Source of the DNA: Roseivivax marinus
GTDB taxonomy: Bacteria; Pseudomonadota; Alphaproteobacteria; Rhodobacterales; Rhodobacteraceae
Length of the DNA: 64,000 bases
Direction: 5' to 3'
Assembly: GCF_900109705.1 (NCBI RefSeq)
Contig: NZ_FOAI01000003.1
Span: 310,001-374,000 of the forward strand
Below the pieces are notes generated by a model. It saw only the letters and a list, made by a program, of their open reading frames with translations, searched no databases and had not been told where the DNA came from. A program made the position numbers and the translations under genes. Positions 8,780 through 19,535 of this stretch are shown one piece after another. Within the stretch, counting starts at the first letter, position 1. Each line of letters begins with the position of its first letter.

Positions 8780-9816
8780 TGGTCGCGGATGCGGGCTCGG
8801 TCGTGGCGGCGGTTCCGCTGCCGGCGCTGCTCGTGTCCCGTGACGAACGCATCGTTTCGGCGAACGAGGAGGCGCTGGCCTTGCTCGGGCGCGCGATCGA
8901 GGGGCGCCATTTTATCACCGCGCTGCGCCAGCCGCAGATCATCGAGGCAGTGGAAGCCGCGTTCCGCGACGGAAAGCCCGCGCGCGCGCGCTACCTGTCG
9001 AATGACGGGCGGCAGGACACCTCGTTCCTCGTTTTCGCGCGGCCTCTGACCGAGGGCACGACTCCCGGCGTGCTGGTGTGCCTCGAGGACGAAACCCACC
9101 GCGCCCATGCCGAACAGATGCGCCGCGATTTCGTCGCGAACGTGAGCCACGAGCTGAAGACGCCGCTGACCGCGCTCATCGGTTTCATCGACACGCTGCG
9201 CGGACCCGCCCGGACGGATCCGGCGGCGCAGGAGCGGTTTCTGTCGATCATGGAAAGCGAGGCCGGACGGATGAACCGGCTGGTGTCGGACCTCTTGTCG
9301 CTCAGCCGGGTCGAGGCGGAAGAGCGCGTGCGCCCCACCGCGCGGGTCGAGATGCGCGGGCTGGTCGCGGGCGTCGTGCGCGCGTTCGAGACGCTGGCGG
9401 GGGATGCCGGGGTCACAATCGAAATCGAGCTGCCGCCGGAGGACATCGAGATCATCGGTGACACCGACCAGCTGCGGCAGGTGCTTTGGAACCTGATCGA
9501 GAACGCGGTGAAATATGCCGGTCGGGACGCCACCGTGCGGGTCATGCTCACCGGGCCGGGATACGAGGCCAAGGTGCGCGGCCACGGCGTCCGGCTGCGC
9601 ATTGCCGATACCGGACCCGGCATCGACCCGATCCACATCCCGCGCCTGACCGAACGGTTCTACCGCATAGACACCCACCGCTCGCGCGAAAAGGGCGGCA
9701 CCGGGCTTGGCCTCGCCATCGTCAAGCACATCGTGAACCGCCACCGCGGAAGGCTTTTCGTCGAGAGCACGCCGGGGCAGGGCACCGAGTTCACCGTGGT
9801 GCTGCCGGTGGGCTGA
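8779..9816 (+). CDS. phoR: Phosphate-regulon sensor histidine kinase PhoR, apparently without membrane segments
   Basis: A 345-residue kinase: PAS-like N-terminal region (about 10-105), HisKA with phospho-acceptor H124 in FVANVSHELKTPLTALIGF, and a HATPase domain with NLIENAVKYAG (N box), ADTGPGI (G1) and GGTGLGLAIVKHI (G2). Unlike E. coli PhoR I see no transmembrane helix before the PAS domain, so it is probably cytosolic or tethered through PhoU/PstB. The ATG shares one base with the preceding stop. An in-frame extension to 8095 runs through the lyase gene and is rejected. It precedes pstSCAB-phoU-phoB. Confidence 0.9.
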   Translation: MVADAGSVVAAVPLPALLVSRDERIVSANEEALALLGRAIEGRHFITALRQPQIIEAVEAAFRDGKPARARYLSNDGRQDTSFLVFARPLTEGTTPGVLVCLEDETHRAHAEQMRRDFVANVSHELKTPLTALIGFIDTLRGPARTDPAAQERFLSIMESEAGRMNRLVSDLLSLSRVEAEERVRPTARVEMRGLVAGVVRAFETLAGDAGVTIEIELPPEDIEIIGDTDQLRQVLWNLIENAVKYAGRDATVRVMLTGPGYEAKVRGHGVRLRIADTGPGIDPIHIPRLTERFYRIDTHRSREKGGTGLGLAIVKHIVNRHRGRLFVESTPGQGTEFTVVLPVG

Positions 9817-10047
9817 CGCCCCTTGGCGGCGATTCTCCGGTTGGCGCAAAGCCCGAGGCGCGCCGGCGGTTCGCCGCGCACCAAGCTTCCGATCGGGCCA
9901 ACTTCGCGACGCACGGCCAGGCCGAAAAGTTTGTTCACGAAATCAGGAGGCTGGGGCGGTTCACCGGCCAGGGCACGGCGATAACCGATGGCCTGACCTC
10001 GCCCTGCGGTGGAAAAATCCTAGTAGTTTCCGAGGCGTCATCCGGCG

Positions 10048-10076
10048 TTGTCATAAAACCGTTACGCGGCTGTCAC
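10048..10076 (+). promoter_or_regulatory. PHO box with three half-sites upstream of pstS
   Basis: Three 7-base half-sites, TTGTCAT (10048), CCGTTAC (10059) and CTGTCAC (10070), are separated by 4-base spacers AAAA and GCGG, giving an exact 11-base period. The outer two match the PhoB consensus CTGTCAT/C closely and the middle is degenerate. They lie about 90 bases before the pstS ATG. The remainder of 9817-10164 shows no gene. Confidence 0.85.
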
Positions 10077-10164
10077 AAAAGCATAGCGCCACGCTCTTAG
10101 CGAGTGCGCCAAGGCCATCGGGGAATGGTCTCTGACGCCAAAGATGAAACTCAGGAGTTCGTCC

Positions 10165-11214
10165 ATGAAATCCGTCACGCTCACCGCGTCCGCCCTCGCG
10201 ATCGCCGTCGCTGCTCCGGCCTTCGCCCAGTCGCGCGAGAACGTCCAGATCGCCGGTTCGTCGACCGTGCTGCCCTACGCCACCATCGTGGCCGAGGCAT
10301 TCGGCGAAAACACCGACTTCCCGACCCCGGTGGTCGAGTCGGGCGGGTCGTCCACCGGCCTGTCGCGCTTTTGCGAAGGTGTCGGCGAAGGCACCATCGA
10401 CGTCGCCAACGCCTCGCGCGCGATCCGCGACGGCGAGGTCGAGACCTGCGCCTCGAACGGCGTGGAAGAGATCATCGAAGTCCGCATCGGCTATGACGGC
10501 ATCGTCTTCGCCAGCCAGCAGTCGGGCCCCGAGTTCACCGCGTTCGAGCCCAGCGACTGGTACCAGGCGCTCGCCGCCAACCTGCCGCAGGACGGCGAGA
10601 TGGCGTCGAACCCGAACTCCAACTGGTCCGACGTGAACGGCGACCTGCCGGACGTCGAGATCTCGGCCTTCATCCCGGGCACCCGTCACGGCACTCGTGA
10701 AGTGTTCGAAGAGAACGTCCTTCTCGCAGGCTGCGAAGAGACCGGCGCCTACGACGCCATGGTCAACGACATGGGCATGTCCGAAGACGATGCAGAGGCC
10801 GCGTGCATGGAAGTCCGCACCGACGGCGCGTCGGTCGACATCGACGGCGACTACACCGAGACCCTCGCCCGCCTCGAATCGAACCCCGACGGCGTGGGTG
10901 TGTTCGGCCTCGCGTTCTACGAGAACAACACCGACACCCTGAAGGTCGCCACCATGAGCGGCGTCCAGCCCTCGACCGAGACCATCGCCTCGGGCGAATA
11001 CCCCGTGTCGCGCCCGCTGTTCTTCTACATCAAGAAGGCCCATATCGGCGTGATCCCGGGCCTCAAGGAATACGCGCAGTTCTTCATGGCCGACGAGATC
11101 GCAGGCCCCGACGGCCCGCTGTCGAACTACGGCCTGGTGTCCCTGCCCGAGGGCGAGCTCGACGAGGTGCAGCAGCGCATCGAGAACGAGACCACCATGG
11201 ACTCGCAGTCGTAA
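10165..11214 (+). CDS. pstS: Phosphate ABC transporter periplasmic binding protein
   Basis: Captures phosphate in the periplasm for PstCAB. The 349-residue protein starts with a signal peptide (MKSVTLTASALAIAVAAPAFAQ, shown in part by its A-rich core and AFA-Q cleavage site) and then the phosphate-binding blocks IAGSSTVLPYA, VVESGGSSTGLSRFCEG and ANASRAIRDGE. The ATG at 10165 is preferred over one at 10144 because AGGAG lies 8 bases upstream. A PHO box lies before it and a hairpin follows it, as is usual when pstS is made in excess of the membrane subunits. Confidence 0.95.
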   Translation: MKSVTLTASALAIAVAAPAFAQSRENVQIAGSSTVLPYATIVAEAFGENTDFPTPVVESGGSSTGLSRFCEGVGEGTIDVANASRAIRDGEVETCASNGVEEIIEVRIGYDGIVFASQQSGPEFTAFEPSDWYQALAANLPQDGEMASNPNSNWSDVNGDLPDVEISAFIPGTRHGTREVFEENVLLAGCEETGAYDAMVNDMGMSEDDAEAACMEVRTDGASVDIDGDYTETLARLESNPDGVGVFGLAFYENNTDTLKVATMSGVQPSTETIASGEYPVSRPLFFYIKKAHIGVIPGLKEYAQFFMADEIAGPDGPLSNYGLVSLPEGELDEVQQRIENETTMDSQS

Positions 11215-11232
11215 CCGGCTGATCCGCGATCG

Positions 11233-11258
11233 GGGAGGCCGCGTGCGCGTGGCCTCCC
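11233..11258 (+). terminator. Hairpin between pstS and pstC (attenuator-like)
   Basis: GGGAGGCC (11233-11240) pairs perfectly with GGCCTCCC (11251-11258), followed by TCGACTTTTCC. The T-run is short, so it is more likely a partial terminator or 3'-stabilising hairpin that separates high pstS expression from pstCAB. Confidence 0.6.
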
Positions 11259-11331
11259 TCGACTTTTCCGGGCACCCGGTCCGCGGTATGGGGCGCCCGA
11301 CACTCGGCACAAGAGAGCAGGTGGGACGCGC

Positions 11332-12795
11332 ATGTCGAACACGTTGCTGGCACTCATCGTCCTGGCGCTCGGCGCGATCGGTTACGTGATCGGTCGGCAG
11401 AGGGCGCTCAAGGCGACAGACGGCGACCAGCGCAAGCTGCACTCGCTGCCATCGTATTACGGCACCAACGTCCTTCTGAAGACAATGGTCCCGGCCTTCC
11501 TCCTCATGCTGGTGTGGCTGCTGGCGCAGCCCATCGTGGTCGACCGCTCGGTGCGGGCGGGCCTTCAGGATGAAAGCGTTCGGCAGGACCGCTCGGTGAG
11601 CCTGGTGATGACCGACGTTCGCCGCGTGGCCAACGGTCTCGGAATCGCGGTGGAGCAGGGGGTCATGTCGCGTGACGAGGCGCGGTCGCTCGACACGCAG
11701 TCGACGGACGTGCGCGCGCGTCTGGGCGAAGCGGGCGTGGCGCTCGGCTCGGACGTGACGCCGGCCGTGCTCGAGGCGGCGCAGCAATATCGGGGGCTTA
11801 GCGGCACCGGCGATATCGCGCGCTTCGCCCTCGTGGTCGCGCTGGCGCTGGCCGGACTCGGCTGGGGCGTCCGGGAAAGCACGCCGTCCTTCCGTGCCCG
11901 CAACTCGGTCGAGCGCGGCATCAAGAGCCTGCTGATCCTCGCCTCCTGCATCGCGATCCTGACCACGATCGGCATCGTGCTGAGCCTGGTGTTCAACACC
12001 ATCGAATTTTTCCGCATCTACCCGGCGCGCGATTTCTTCCTCTCGACCACCTGGTCGCCATCTTTCGGCGGTGGGTCGGAGCTGGGCATCCTGCCGCTGC
12101 TGTGGGGCACGCTCTACATTTCGCTGATTGCGCTGCTGGTGGCGGTGCCGATCGGCCTGTTCGCGGCGGTCTACCTGTCGGAATATGCCTCCAAGCGGGT
12201 GCGCTCGGTTGCCAAGCCCGCCATCGAGATCCTCGCCGGCATCCCGACCATCGTCTACGGTCTCTTCGCGCTTCTGACGATCGGGCCTCTGCTGCTGCGG
12301 GTTTTCGGTGACGACACCGTGGGCTGGATGGACGGCGGCACGGCGGTGATGACCGCGGGCCTCGCGATGGGCATCATGCTCATCCCGTTCGTCTCCTCGC
12401 TGTCGGACGACGTCATCAACGCGGTCCCGCAGGCCATGCGGGATGGCTCCTACGGGCTGGGCGCCACGCAGTCCGAGACCATCAAGCAGGTGATCCTGCC
12501 CGCGGCGCTGCCCGGCATCGTGGGCGCCATCCTACTGGCCGCTTCGCGCGCCATCGGCGAGACCATGATCGTCGTGCTGGGCGCCGGCGCGGCTGCGCGG
12601 CTCAGTCTCAACCCGTTCGAGGCGATGACCACCGTCACCGCCAAGATCGTCAGCCAGCTGACCGGCGACGCGGACTTCAGCTCTGCCGAGGCGCTGGTCG
12701 CCTTCGCGCTCGGCATGACCCTCTTCGTCGTCACGCTGGGGCTCAACGTCCTCGCCCTCTACATCGTGCGGAAATACCGGGAGCAGTACGAATGA
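11332..12795 (+). CDS. pstC: Phosphate ABC transporter permease PstC
   Basis: Membrane subunit of the high-affinity phosphate importer. At 487 residues it is longer than E. coli PstC because it has an extra N-terminal region with two hydrophobic segments (about 2-20 and 45-62) and an intervening periplasmic part; this extended form is common in alphaproteobacteria. The C-terminal half holds the permease core with EILAGIPTIVYGLFAL and the cytoplasmic coupling loop DGSYGLGATQSETIKQVILP. Its last four bases overlap the pstA start (ATGA). Confidence 0.94.
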   Translation: MSNTLLALIVLALGAIGYVIGRQRALKATDGDQRKLHSLPSYYGTNVLLKTMVPAFLLMLVWLLAQPIVVDRSVRAGLQDESVRQDRSVSLVMTDVRRVANGLGIAVEQGVMSRDEARSLDTQSTDVRARLGEAGVALGSDVTPAVLEAAQQYRGLSGTGDIARFALVVALALAGLGWGVRESTPSFRARNSVERGIKSLLILASCIAILTTIGIVLSLVFNTIEFFRIYPARDFFLSTTWSPSFGGGSELGILPLLWGTLYISLIALLVAVPIGLFAAVYLSEYASKRVRSVAKPAIEILAGIPTIVYGLFALLTIGPLLLRVFGDDTVGWMDGGTAVMTAGLAMGIMLIPFVSSLSDDVINAVPQAMRDGSYGLGATQSETIKQVILPAALPGIVGAILLAASRAIGETMIVVLGAGAAARLSLNPFEAMTTVTAKIVSQLTGDADFSSAEALVAFALGMTLFVVTLGLNVLALYIVRKYREQYE

Positions 12796-14135
12796 CCGAC
12801 GCAACCGCAGGCGCGACGCCGGCCGTCGATCCCGGCCGCAAGTCGAAGTCGATCATCACCACCGACGACAACACCCGTCGCCGCAACCGGGCCGAAAAGC
12901 GGTTCCAGTACTACGGCATCGCGGCCATCGGCGTCGGCGTGTTCTTCCTTCTGGCGCTGACGTTCTCGATCCTGCGCTCGGGGCTTCCCGCGTTCACCGA
13001 AACGGCGGTGTCGCTCGAGATCAACCTCAGCCAGGAGCAGTTCGACGAGGCCGAGAGCAAGCTTCTGAAGACGGGCGCTTACGAGCAGCTCTTCGTCCAG
13101 GCTCTGCAACAGCAGCTGAACGCGGAAGGCGAGGGGGACGTCGAGGTCGAAGAGGACGCAGTCGGCCGGATCATGGGCAACGTCGGCAGCGAAATCCGCG
13201 AGTTCTATCTCGCGAACCAGGACCAGCTGGGCGAGCCGGTCACCTTCAACGTGCCCGCGTCGAGCCGCGTCGACCGGTACCTCAATGGCGGCCTGAGCCG
13301 CGAGTCTCTGGCCGAGAGCAAGTTCCTCACGCCCGAGGACCTCGATATCGTGGACCGGCTGGTCGAGGCCGGCACGCTCACCAATGTCATCGACTGGGAC
13401 TTCATCACGGGCACCGACTCGGGCGTGGACAACCCCGGCGGCGCCGGCCTGGGCGCTTCGGTCATCGGGTCGTTCTTCATGATGCTGGTGGTGCTTGTGC
13501 TGTCGCTGCCCATCGGCGTCGCGGCCTCGATCTACCTCGAGGAGTTCGCGCCGCAGAACAAGCTGACCGACTTCATCGAGGTGAACATCTCGAACCTCGC
13601 GGCCGTGCCGTCGATCGTCTACGGCATCCTCGGCCTCGCGGTCTTCATCCAGTTCGCGGGCCTGCCGCAATCGGCGCCGCTGGTGGGCGGCCTCGTGCTG
13701 ACGCTGATGACGCTGCCGACGATCATCATCTCGACCCGAGCCTCGCTCAAGTCGGTGCCGCCGTCCATCCGCTCCGCCGCGCTGGGGGTGGGCGCCTCGA
13801 AGATGCAGTCGGTCTTCCACCACGTCCTGCCGCTGGCCATGCCCGGCATCCTGACCGGCACCATCATCGGGCTCGCGCAGGCGCTTGGCGAGACCGCGCC
13901 GCTCCTGCTGATCGGCATGGTCGGTTACGTCGCGCGCGGCTATCCTGACGGCATCGTCTCGGGCCTCATGGACCCGAACTCGGCCATGCCGGCGCAAATC
14001 TACACCTGGGCAGCCCGCTCGGATCCGGCCTTCTACGAGAAAGCCTGGGGCGGGATCATCATTCTTCTGGTGTTCCTGCTCGCCATGAACGCACTGGCCA
14101 TCATCCTGCGCCGCAAGTTCGAGCGCCGCTGGTAA
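12792..14135 (+). CDS. pstA: Phosphate ABC transporter permease PstA
   Basis: Second permease subunit, 447 residues, with an N-terminal cytoplasmic tail (about 1-40), a membrane helix (about 42-62), a long acidic extracytoplasmic insert and the permease core from about residue 215. Core motifs are [16 protein letters not shown] and the EAA-like loop [18 protein letters not shown], followed by [20 protein letters not shown]. The acidic insert is characteristic of the alphaproteobacterial long form. Translationally coupled to pstC; followed 11 bases later by pstB. Confidence 0.94.
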   Translation: MTDATAGATPAVDPGRKSKSIITTDDNTRRRNRAEKRFQYYGIAAIGVGVFFLLALTFSILRSGLPAFTETAVSLEINLSQEQFDEAESKLLKTGAYEQLFVQALQQQLNAEGEGDVEVEEDAVGRIMGNVGSEIREFYLANQDQLGEPVTFNVPASSRVDRYLNGGLSRESLAESKFLTPEDLDIVDRLVEAGTLTNVIDWDFITGTDSGVDNPGGAGLGASVIGSFFMMLVVLVLSLPIGVAASIYLEEFAPQNKLTDFIEVNISNLAAVPSIVYGILGLAVFIQFAGLPQSAPLVGGLVLTLMTLPTIIISTRASLKSVPPSIRSAALGVGASKMQSVFHHVLPLAMPGILTGTIIGLAQALGETAPLLLIGMVGYVARGYPDGIVSGLMDPNSAMPAQIYTWAARSDPAFYEKAWGGIIILLVFLLAMNALAIILRRKFERRW

Positions 14136-14146
14136 GGAGATTTTCC

Positions 14147-14950
14147 ATGTACGATGCAGACCATAACCGGACGGAGAACCGCGTGGGCCAGACCGACATC
14201 AAGATTTCCGCCAAGGACGTGCAGGTCTATTACGGCACCAACCACGCGATCAAGGATGTCTCGGTCGACATCCAGGACAAGACCGTCACCGCCTTCATCG
14301 GCCCTTCGGGCTGCGGCAAGTCCACGTTCCTGCGGTGCATCAACCGCATGAACGACACCATCGACATCGCCCGCATGGAGGGCCTGATCGAGATCGACGG
14401 CGAAAACATCTACGACAAGCGCGTCGACCCGGTGCAGCTGCGCGCCAAGGTCGGCATGGTGTTTCAGAAGCCCAACCCGTTCCCCAAGTCGATCTACGAC
14501 AACGTGGCCTACGGGCCCAAGATCCACGGGCTTGCCAAGAACAAGGCCGAGCTCGACGAGATCGTCGAGACCGCGCTTCGCCGCGGCGCGATTTGGGACG
14601 AGGTGAAGGACCGGCTGGACGCGCCGGGCACCGGGCTGTCGGGCGGCCAGCAGCAGCGCCTGTGCATCGCGCGGGCCGTGGCGACCGAGCCCGAGGTCCT
14701 GCTGATGGACGAGCCGTGCTCGGCGCTCGATCCCATCGCCACCAGCCAGGTCGAGGAGCTGATCGACGAGCTCAAGCAGAACTATTCGGTTGTGATCGTG
14801 ACGCACTCGATGCAGCAGGCCGCGCGTGTCAGCCAGAAGACCGCGTTCTTCCACCTCGGCAATCTCGTGGAATACGACGACACCGAGAAGATCTTCACGA
14901 ACCCGCAGGACAGCCGCACCGAAAGCTACATCACCGGCCGGATCGGCTGA
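14147..14950 (+). CDS. pstB: Phosphate ABC transporter ATP-binding protein
   Basis: ATPase that drives PstCA and also relays phosphate status to PhoU/PhoR. The 267-residue protein has Walker [10 protein letters not shown] (about residues 50-58), signature [14 protein letters not shown] and Walker [14 protein letters not shown], plus the PstB-typical [21 protein letters not shown] precedes the ATG. Lies between pstA and phoU in one transcription unit. Confidence 0.96.
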   Translation: MYDADHNRTENRVGQTDIKISAKDVQVYYGTNHAIKDVSVDIQDKTVTAFIGPSGCGKSTFLRCINRMNDTIDIARMEGLIEIDGENIYDKRVDPVQLRAKVGMVFQKPNPFPKSIYDNVAYGPKIHGLAKNKAELDEIVETALRRGAIWDEVKDRLDAPGTGLSGGQQQRLCIARAVATEPEVLLMDEPCSALDPIATSQVEELIDELKQNYSVVIVTHSMQQAARVSQKTAFFHLGNLVEYDDTEKIFTNPQDSRTESYITGRIG

Positions 14951-14960
14951 GGGAGACATC

Positions 14961-15713
14961 ATGGGCGATCAACTTTCCAAGCACATCGTCTCGGCCTTCG
15001 ACCACGACCTAGAGGGCATCCAGGCCGACATCATGAAGATGGGCGGACTGGTCGAGACCGCGATCCGCGATGCCGCCAAGAGCCTCGAGACCCGCGACGA
15101 GGAACTGGCCGACGAGGTCCGCCGCCGCGACAAGCCGGTGGACGCTCTCGAGGAGAAGGTGAACGAGAGCGCGGCGCGCCTGATCGCGCTGCGCGCGCCG
15201 CAGGCCTCGGACCTGCGCGTGGTCCTGTCCGTGCTGCGCATGGCCAGCAATCTCGAACGTATCGGTGACCTCGCCAAGAACATGGCGAAGCGGACCGGCG
15301 TCCTCGTCCAGCTTCACCCGATCGAGGGCTCGGCCACCTCCCTGCGCCGCATGGCCCGTGAGGTGGAGCTGATGCTGAAGGACGCGCTGGACAGCTACAT
15401 CCAGCGGGACTCAGAGCTGGCCCAGGACGTGATCGAGCGCGACCGCGACGTCGACCAGATGTACAACGCCGCCTTCCGCGAGTTCCTGACCTTCATGCTG
15501 GAAGACCCGCGCAACATCACCGCCTGCATGCACCTGCACTTCATCGCCAAGAACATCGAGCGGATGGGCGACCACGTGACCGGGATCGCCGAACAGGTGG
15601 TGTTCCTCGTCGATGGCTCGCTTCCCGATGAAAAGCGGCCCAAGGCGGATCACACCTCGACCGACACCCGGTTCTCTCCCGAGGCCGAGGGCGGACCGGG
15701 GCAGGAGGACTGA
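14961..15713 (+). CDS. phoU: Phosphate-signalling complex protein PhoU
   Basis: A 250-residue protein of two PhoU repeats (three-helix bundles) starting at about residues 15 and 120. Conserved metal-site-like stretches are visible in each repeat: DKPVDALEEKVNE and DRDVDQMYNAAFREFL. It bridges PstB and PhoR and keeps the pho regulon off when phosphate is plentiful. The ATG at 14961 is preceded by GGGAG; a longer in-frame start overlaps pstB and is rejected. Five bases separate it from phoB. Confidence 0.94.
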   Translation: MGDQLSKHIVSAFDHDLEGIQADIMKMGGLVETAIRDAAKSLETRDEELADEVRRRDKPVDALEEKVNESAARLIALRAPQASDLRVVLSVLRMASNLERIGDLAKNMAKRTGVLVQLHPIEGSATSLRRMAREVELMLKDALDSYIQRDSELAQDVIERDRDVDQMYNAAFREFLTFMLEDPRNITACMHLHFIAKNIERMGDHVTGIAEQVVFLVDGSLPDEKRPKADHTSTDTRFSPEAEGGPGQED

Positions 15714-15717
15714 CACC

Positions 15718-16407
15718 ATGGCCGCCGATCAGCCCGTCGTTCTCGTGGTCGAGGACGAGGACGCCCAGCGAGAGGTGCTGAGCTACAACCTGGAGGCCGA
15801 GGGCTTCCGCGTCGCCAAGGCGATCAACGGGGACGAGGCGCTTCTCGTGGTCGACGAGGAGCATCCCGACATCATCGTGCTGGACTGGATGCTGCCAAAG
15901 ACCAGCGGGATCGAGGTTTGCCGCCAGCTCAAGACCCGGCCCGAGACCCGCAACGTTCCGGTCATCATGCTCTCGGCCCGGTCCGAGGAAGTCGACCGCG
16001 TGCGCGGCCTCGAGACCGGCGCCGACGATTACGTGGTGAAGCCCTATTCGGTGGTCGAGCTGATGGCCCGGGTGCGCGCACAGCTGCGCCGCACGCGTCC
16101 TGCCGCAGCTGGAATGCGGCTGGAGTACGAGGATATCATCCTCGATTCCGAGACCCACCGGGTCACCCGCGACGGCGCGTCGCTCAAGCTCGGGCCGACC
16201 GAGTTCCGGCTGCTGTCGACCTTCATGGAGAAGCCCGGACGCGTCTGGTCGCGCGAGCAGCTTCTGGACCGGGTCTGGGGCCGAGACATCTACGTCGATA
16301 CACGCACGGTGGACGTTCATATCGGGCGGCTGCGCAAGGCGCTGTGTCAGCACGGCGGCGGCGATCCGCTCCGCACCGTGCGCGGCGCGGGTTACGCGCT
16401 CGGCTGA
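15718..16407 (+). CDS. phoB: Phosphate-regulon response regulator
   Basis: A 229-residue OmpR/PhoB-type regulator. The receiver domain has acidic pocket VEDEDAQRE, phospho-acceptor D56 in DIIVLDWMLP and the KPYS switch lysine. The C-terminal winged helix (about 130-229) contains GPTEFRLLSTFMEKPG and DVHIGRLRKAL, the recognition region typical of PhoB. It is the partner of PhoR and presumably binds the PHO box before pstS, so the cluster is autoregulated. GGAGG lies before the ATG. Confidence 0.94.
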   Translation: MAADQPVVLVVEDEDAQREVLSYNLEAEGFRVAKAINGDEALLVVDEEHPDIIVLDWMLPKTSGIEVCRQLKTRPETRNVPVIMLSARSEEVDRVRGLETGADDYVVKPYSVVELMARVRAQLRRTRPAAAGMRLEYEDIILDSETHRVTRDGASLKLGPTEFRLLSTFMEKPGRVWSREQLLDRVWGRDIYVDTRTVDVHIGRLRKALCQHGGGDPLRTVRGAGYALG

Positions 16408-16530
16408 CTTCGTTCGGCGCGGCGACGATGCGAAGGGGCGCACAGCCCCTTTGCCGCAGCGCAGAAACTTTCGGCTTGTTCGATCCTCTCCCGTCCATAC
16501 CTTTGCTGTGAGACAGACGAAGGGACCGGC

Positions 16531-17562
16531 ATGAAACGGATCAACCTGGCGCTTCAGGGCGGCGGCGCGCACGGCGCCTTCACCTGGGGGGTGCTCGACC
16601 GCATTCTCGAGGAAGAGGACATCGAGATCGCCGCGATCTCGGGCACGTCCGCCGGCGCGCTGAACGGCGCGGCACTCAAAGCGGGCTGGGTGCGGGGCGG
16701 CCGCGACGGCGCCAAGGAGATGCTCGACTGGGTGTGGCACGAGATCGGCCAGCTCAATGCGCTGAACCTGCCCGAATGGATGAATGCCTGGCTTCCCGAA
16801 CCCGGCCTCCTGAGCCTCGCGGTCGAATACTCACCGGGCTACGCGGTGGGCGACGGCCTGACCCGTGTGATGTCGCCCTACAGCTGGGGGCCTCTCTACC
16901 GGAACCCGGTGGAGCCCATCGTCGAAAAGCTCGACTACGACGAGGTTTGCGCCGTCGACGGGCCGAAGCTTTGCGTTTGCGCGACCCACGTCAACGACGG
17001 CAAGATCCGCGTTTTCACCGGCGACAAGATCAGCAACGAGGCGATCCTCGCCTCCGCCTGCCTGCCCACGGTGTTCCAGGCCGTCTACGCCGACGATCCT
17101 CTGACCGGAGAGCGCGCGGCGTTCTGGGACGGCGGCTATACCGGCAACCCGGCGCTGTTTCCCCTTTTCGCGCCCGATCTGCCCGACGACGTGCTTATCG
17201 TGAACATCAACCCGCTCGAACGGCAACGGATGCCGGTCACGCCGCAGGAGATCCAGAACCGCATCAACGAGATCAGCTTCAACTCCTCGCTTCTGCGCGA
17301 GCTGCGCGCGATCGAGTTCGTCCAGCGCCTGATCGCCTCGGGATCGGTGGCGGAGGGCGCCATGAAGCGGGTGCTGGTGCACATGGTGTCGGACGACGAG
17401 CTGATGAACCGGCTGTCGGTGGCGACGAAGATCGTGCCCATCGCGACGGTGATCCTGCAATTGAAAAAGGCCGGACGCGACGCCGCGTCGGAGTTCCTGC
17501 GGCGTCACAAGGATGACCTGAACGTCCGTCAGAGCGCCGATTTGGTGCGCATGTTCAACTAG
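16531..17562 (+). CDS. Patatin-like phospholipase family protein
   Basis: A 343-residue patatin-fold lipid hydrolase. The oxyanion-hole motif is QGGGAHGAF (about 9-17), the nucleophile S40 lies in GTSAG, and the catalytic aspartate D200 is in FWDGGYTGNP, so the Ser-Asp dyad is complete. No signal peptide or membrane helix is evident, which suggests a cytoplasmic or peripheral membrane enzyme. This long single-domain form is common in alphaproteobacteria; substrate unknown. Monocistronic, 123 bases after phoB. Confidence 0.88.
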   Translation: MKRINLALQGGGAHGAFTWGVLDRILEEEDIEIAAISGTSAGALNGAALKAGWVRGGRDGAKEMLDWVWHEIGQLNALNLPEWMNAWLPEPGLLSLAVEYSPGYAVGDGLTRVMSPYSWGPLYRNPVEPIVEKLDYDEVCAVDGPKLCVCATHVNDGKIRVFTGDKISNEAILASACLPTVFQAVYADDPLTGERAAFWDGGYTGNPALFPLFAPDLPDDVLIVNINPLERQRMPVTPQEIQNRINEISFNSSLLRELRAIEFVQRLIASGSVAEGAMKRVLVHMVSDDELMNRLSVATKIVPIATVILQLKKAGRDAASEFLRRHKDDLNVRQSADLVRMFN

Positions 17563-17678
17563 CTGATAACGATCTGGGTCACAGAACCGTGATTCGGCTT
17601 TACCGGAGGGTGAGGTCGGCTAGCTCGCGTTGGGTTGCGTCGAGGGACGGCGTGACGGAATCAGGAGTTACGGACCCA

Positions 17679-17843
17679 ATGAAGATCAAGCTTTCCCTCC
17701 TCGCCGCCGGCCTTCTTCTCGCAGCCTGCGAGTCGACCATGGCACCCGCGCCCGCGCCTGCCGCCCCGGTGACCGAGAACGAGTGCGCCCTCGACGTGCC
17801 GAACCGGCCCGCCGGCGTTCAGTGCGCCGACACCGGCGCCTGA
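17679..17843 (+). CDS. Small lipoprotein
   Basis: A 54-residue protein with a lipoprotein signal peptide (MKIKLSLLAAGLLLAAC; LAAC lipobox with the modified cysteine at 17), followed by a Pro/Ala-rich linker and a short tail containing two further cysteines (NECALD and VQCAD). AGGAG lies 11 bases before the ATG. Function unknown; the two tail cysteines could form a disulfide. Confidence 0.7.
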   Translation: MKIKLSLLAAGLLLAACESTMAPAPAPAAPVTENECALDVPNRPAGVQCADTGA

Positions 17844-17847
17844 TCGA

Positions 17848-18534
17848 TCAGGATGCCAGTCGCGCCGGGGTTTCCTCCGGCGCGACGTCATGGGGATAGA
17901 CGAGGCCCGCCGAGATCACGAGTTTGGCCGCGTCCTCGAGGCTCATGTCGAGCTCGATCACGTCCTCGGCCGGGAAGAACAGCAGGAAGCCCGATGTGGG
18001 GTTCGGCGTCGTCGGCACGAAGACCGAGATCATGCCCCCCGAAGTGATCGCACGCCGCGCGACCTCGCCCCTTGTTTCCGTCGAGATGAAGCCGATGGCC
18101 CAGATGCCCTTGCGCGGATACTCGACCAGGCACGCCTTTTCGAAGCTGCGGTCGGACTGCACGAAGACCGTCTCGGCGATCTGTTTCACGCCGTTGTAGA
18201 CCGAACGCACGATGGGCAGCTGCCCCACGAGGCTCTCGGCCCAGCGGATCAGCGACCGGCCGATCAGGCCCTTGGCGATCCAGCCCACCAGCACCGTGAA
18301 GAACAGGAAGAAGATCACCCCGATGCCGCGGAGATTGATGCCCACGTACTGCTCGGGGTTGAAGCGGTCGGGCACCAGCGGCAGCACCACGCCGTCGATC
18401 CAGCCGATCACCGTCCAGATCAGCCACACCGTCAGCCCCACAGGCGCGATCACCACGATCCCGGTCAGGAAACTGGCGCGGAGGCGGGCGACGAAGCCGG
18501 GTCTGCGCGGCTTGGGCTCGAAGGGCGTGGTCAT
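17848..18534 (-). CDS. DUF502 family inner-membrane protein
   Basis: A 228-residue DUF502 protein. Two membrane helices are clear, about residues 21-47 (FLTGIVVIAPVGLTVWLIW) and 68-88 (GIGVIFFLFFTVLVGWIAKG), followed by the family's conserved soluble part with PIVRSVYNGVKQIAETVF and VFVPTTPNPTSGFLLFFP. The molecular role is unknown. It converges on the small lipoprotein gene with only four bases between stops. Confidence 0.88.
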   Translation of the reverse strand: MTTPFEPKPRRPGFVARLRASFLTGIVVIAPVGLTVWLIWTVIGWIDGVVLPLVPDRFNPEQYVGINLRGIGVIFFLFFTVLVGWIAKGLIGRSLIRWAESLVGQLPIVRSVYNGVKQIAETVFVQSDRSFEKACLVEYPRKGIWAIGFISTETRGEVARRAITSGGMISVFVPTTPNPTSGFLLFFPAEDVIELDMSLEDAAKLVISAGLVYPHDVAPEETPARLAS

Positions 18535-18605
18535 GGGGTTTGTCCGCGGCGATTTGCCGAAAAATTAGGAAGCGACGCGGCAACTTACAATGCCGCGTCC
18601 CGTGC

Positions 18606-19531
<926 letters not shown>

Positions 19532-19535
<4 letters not shown>

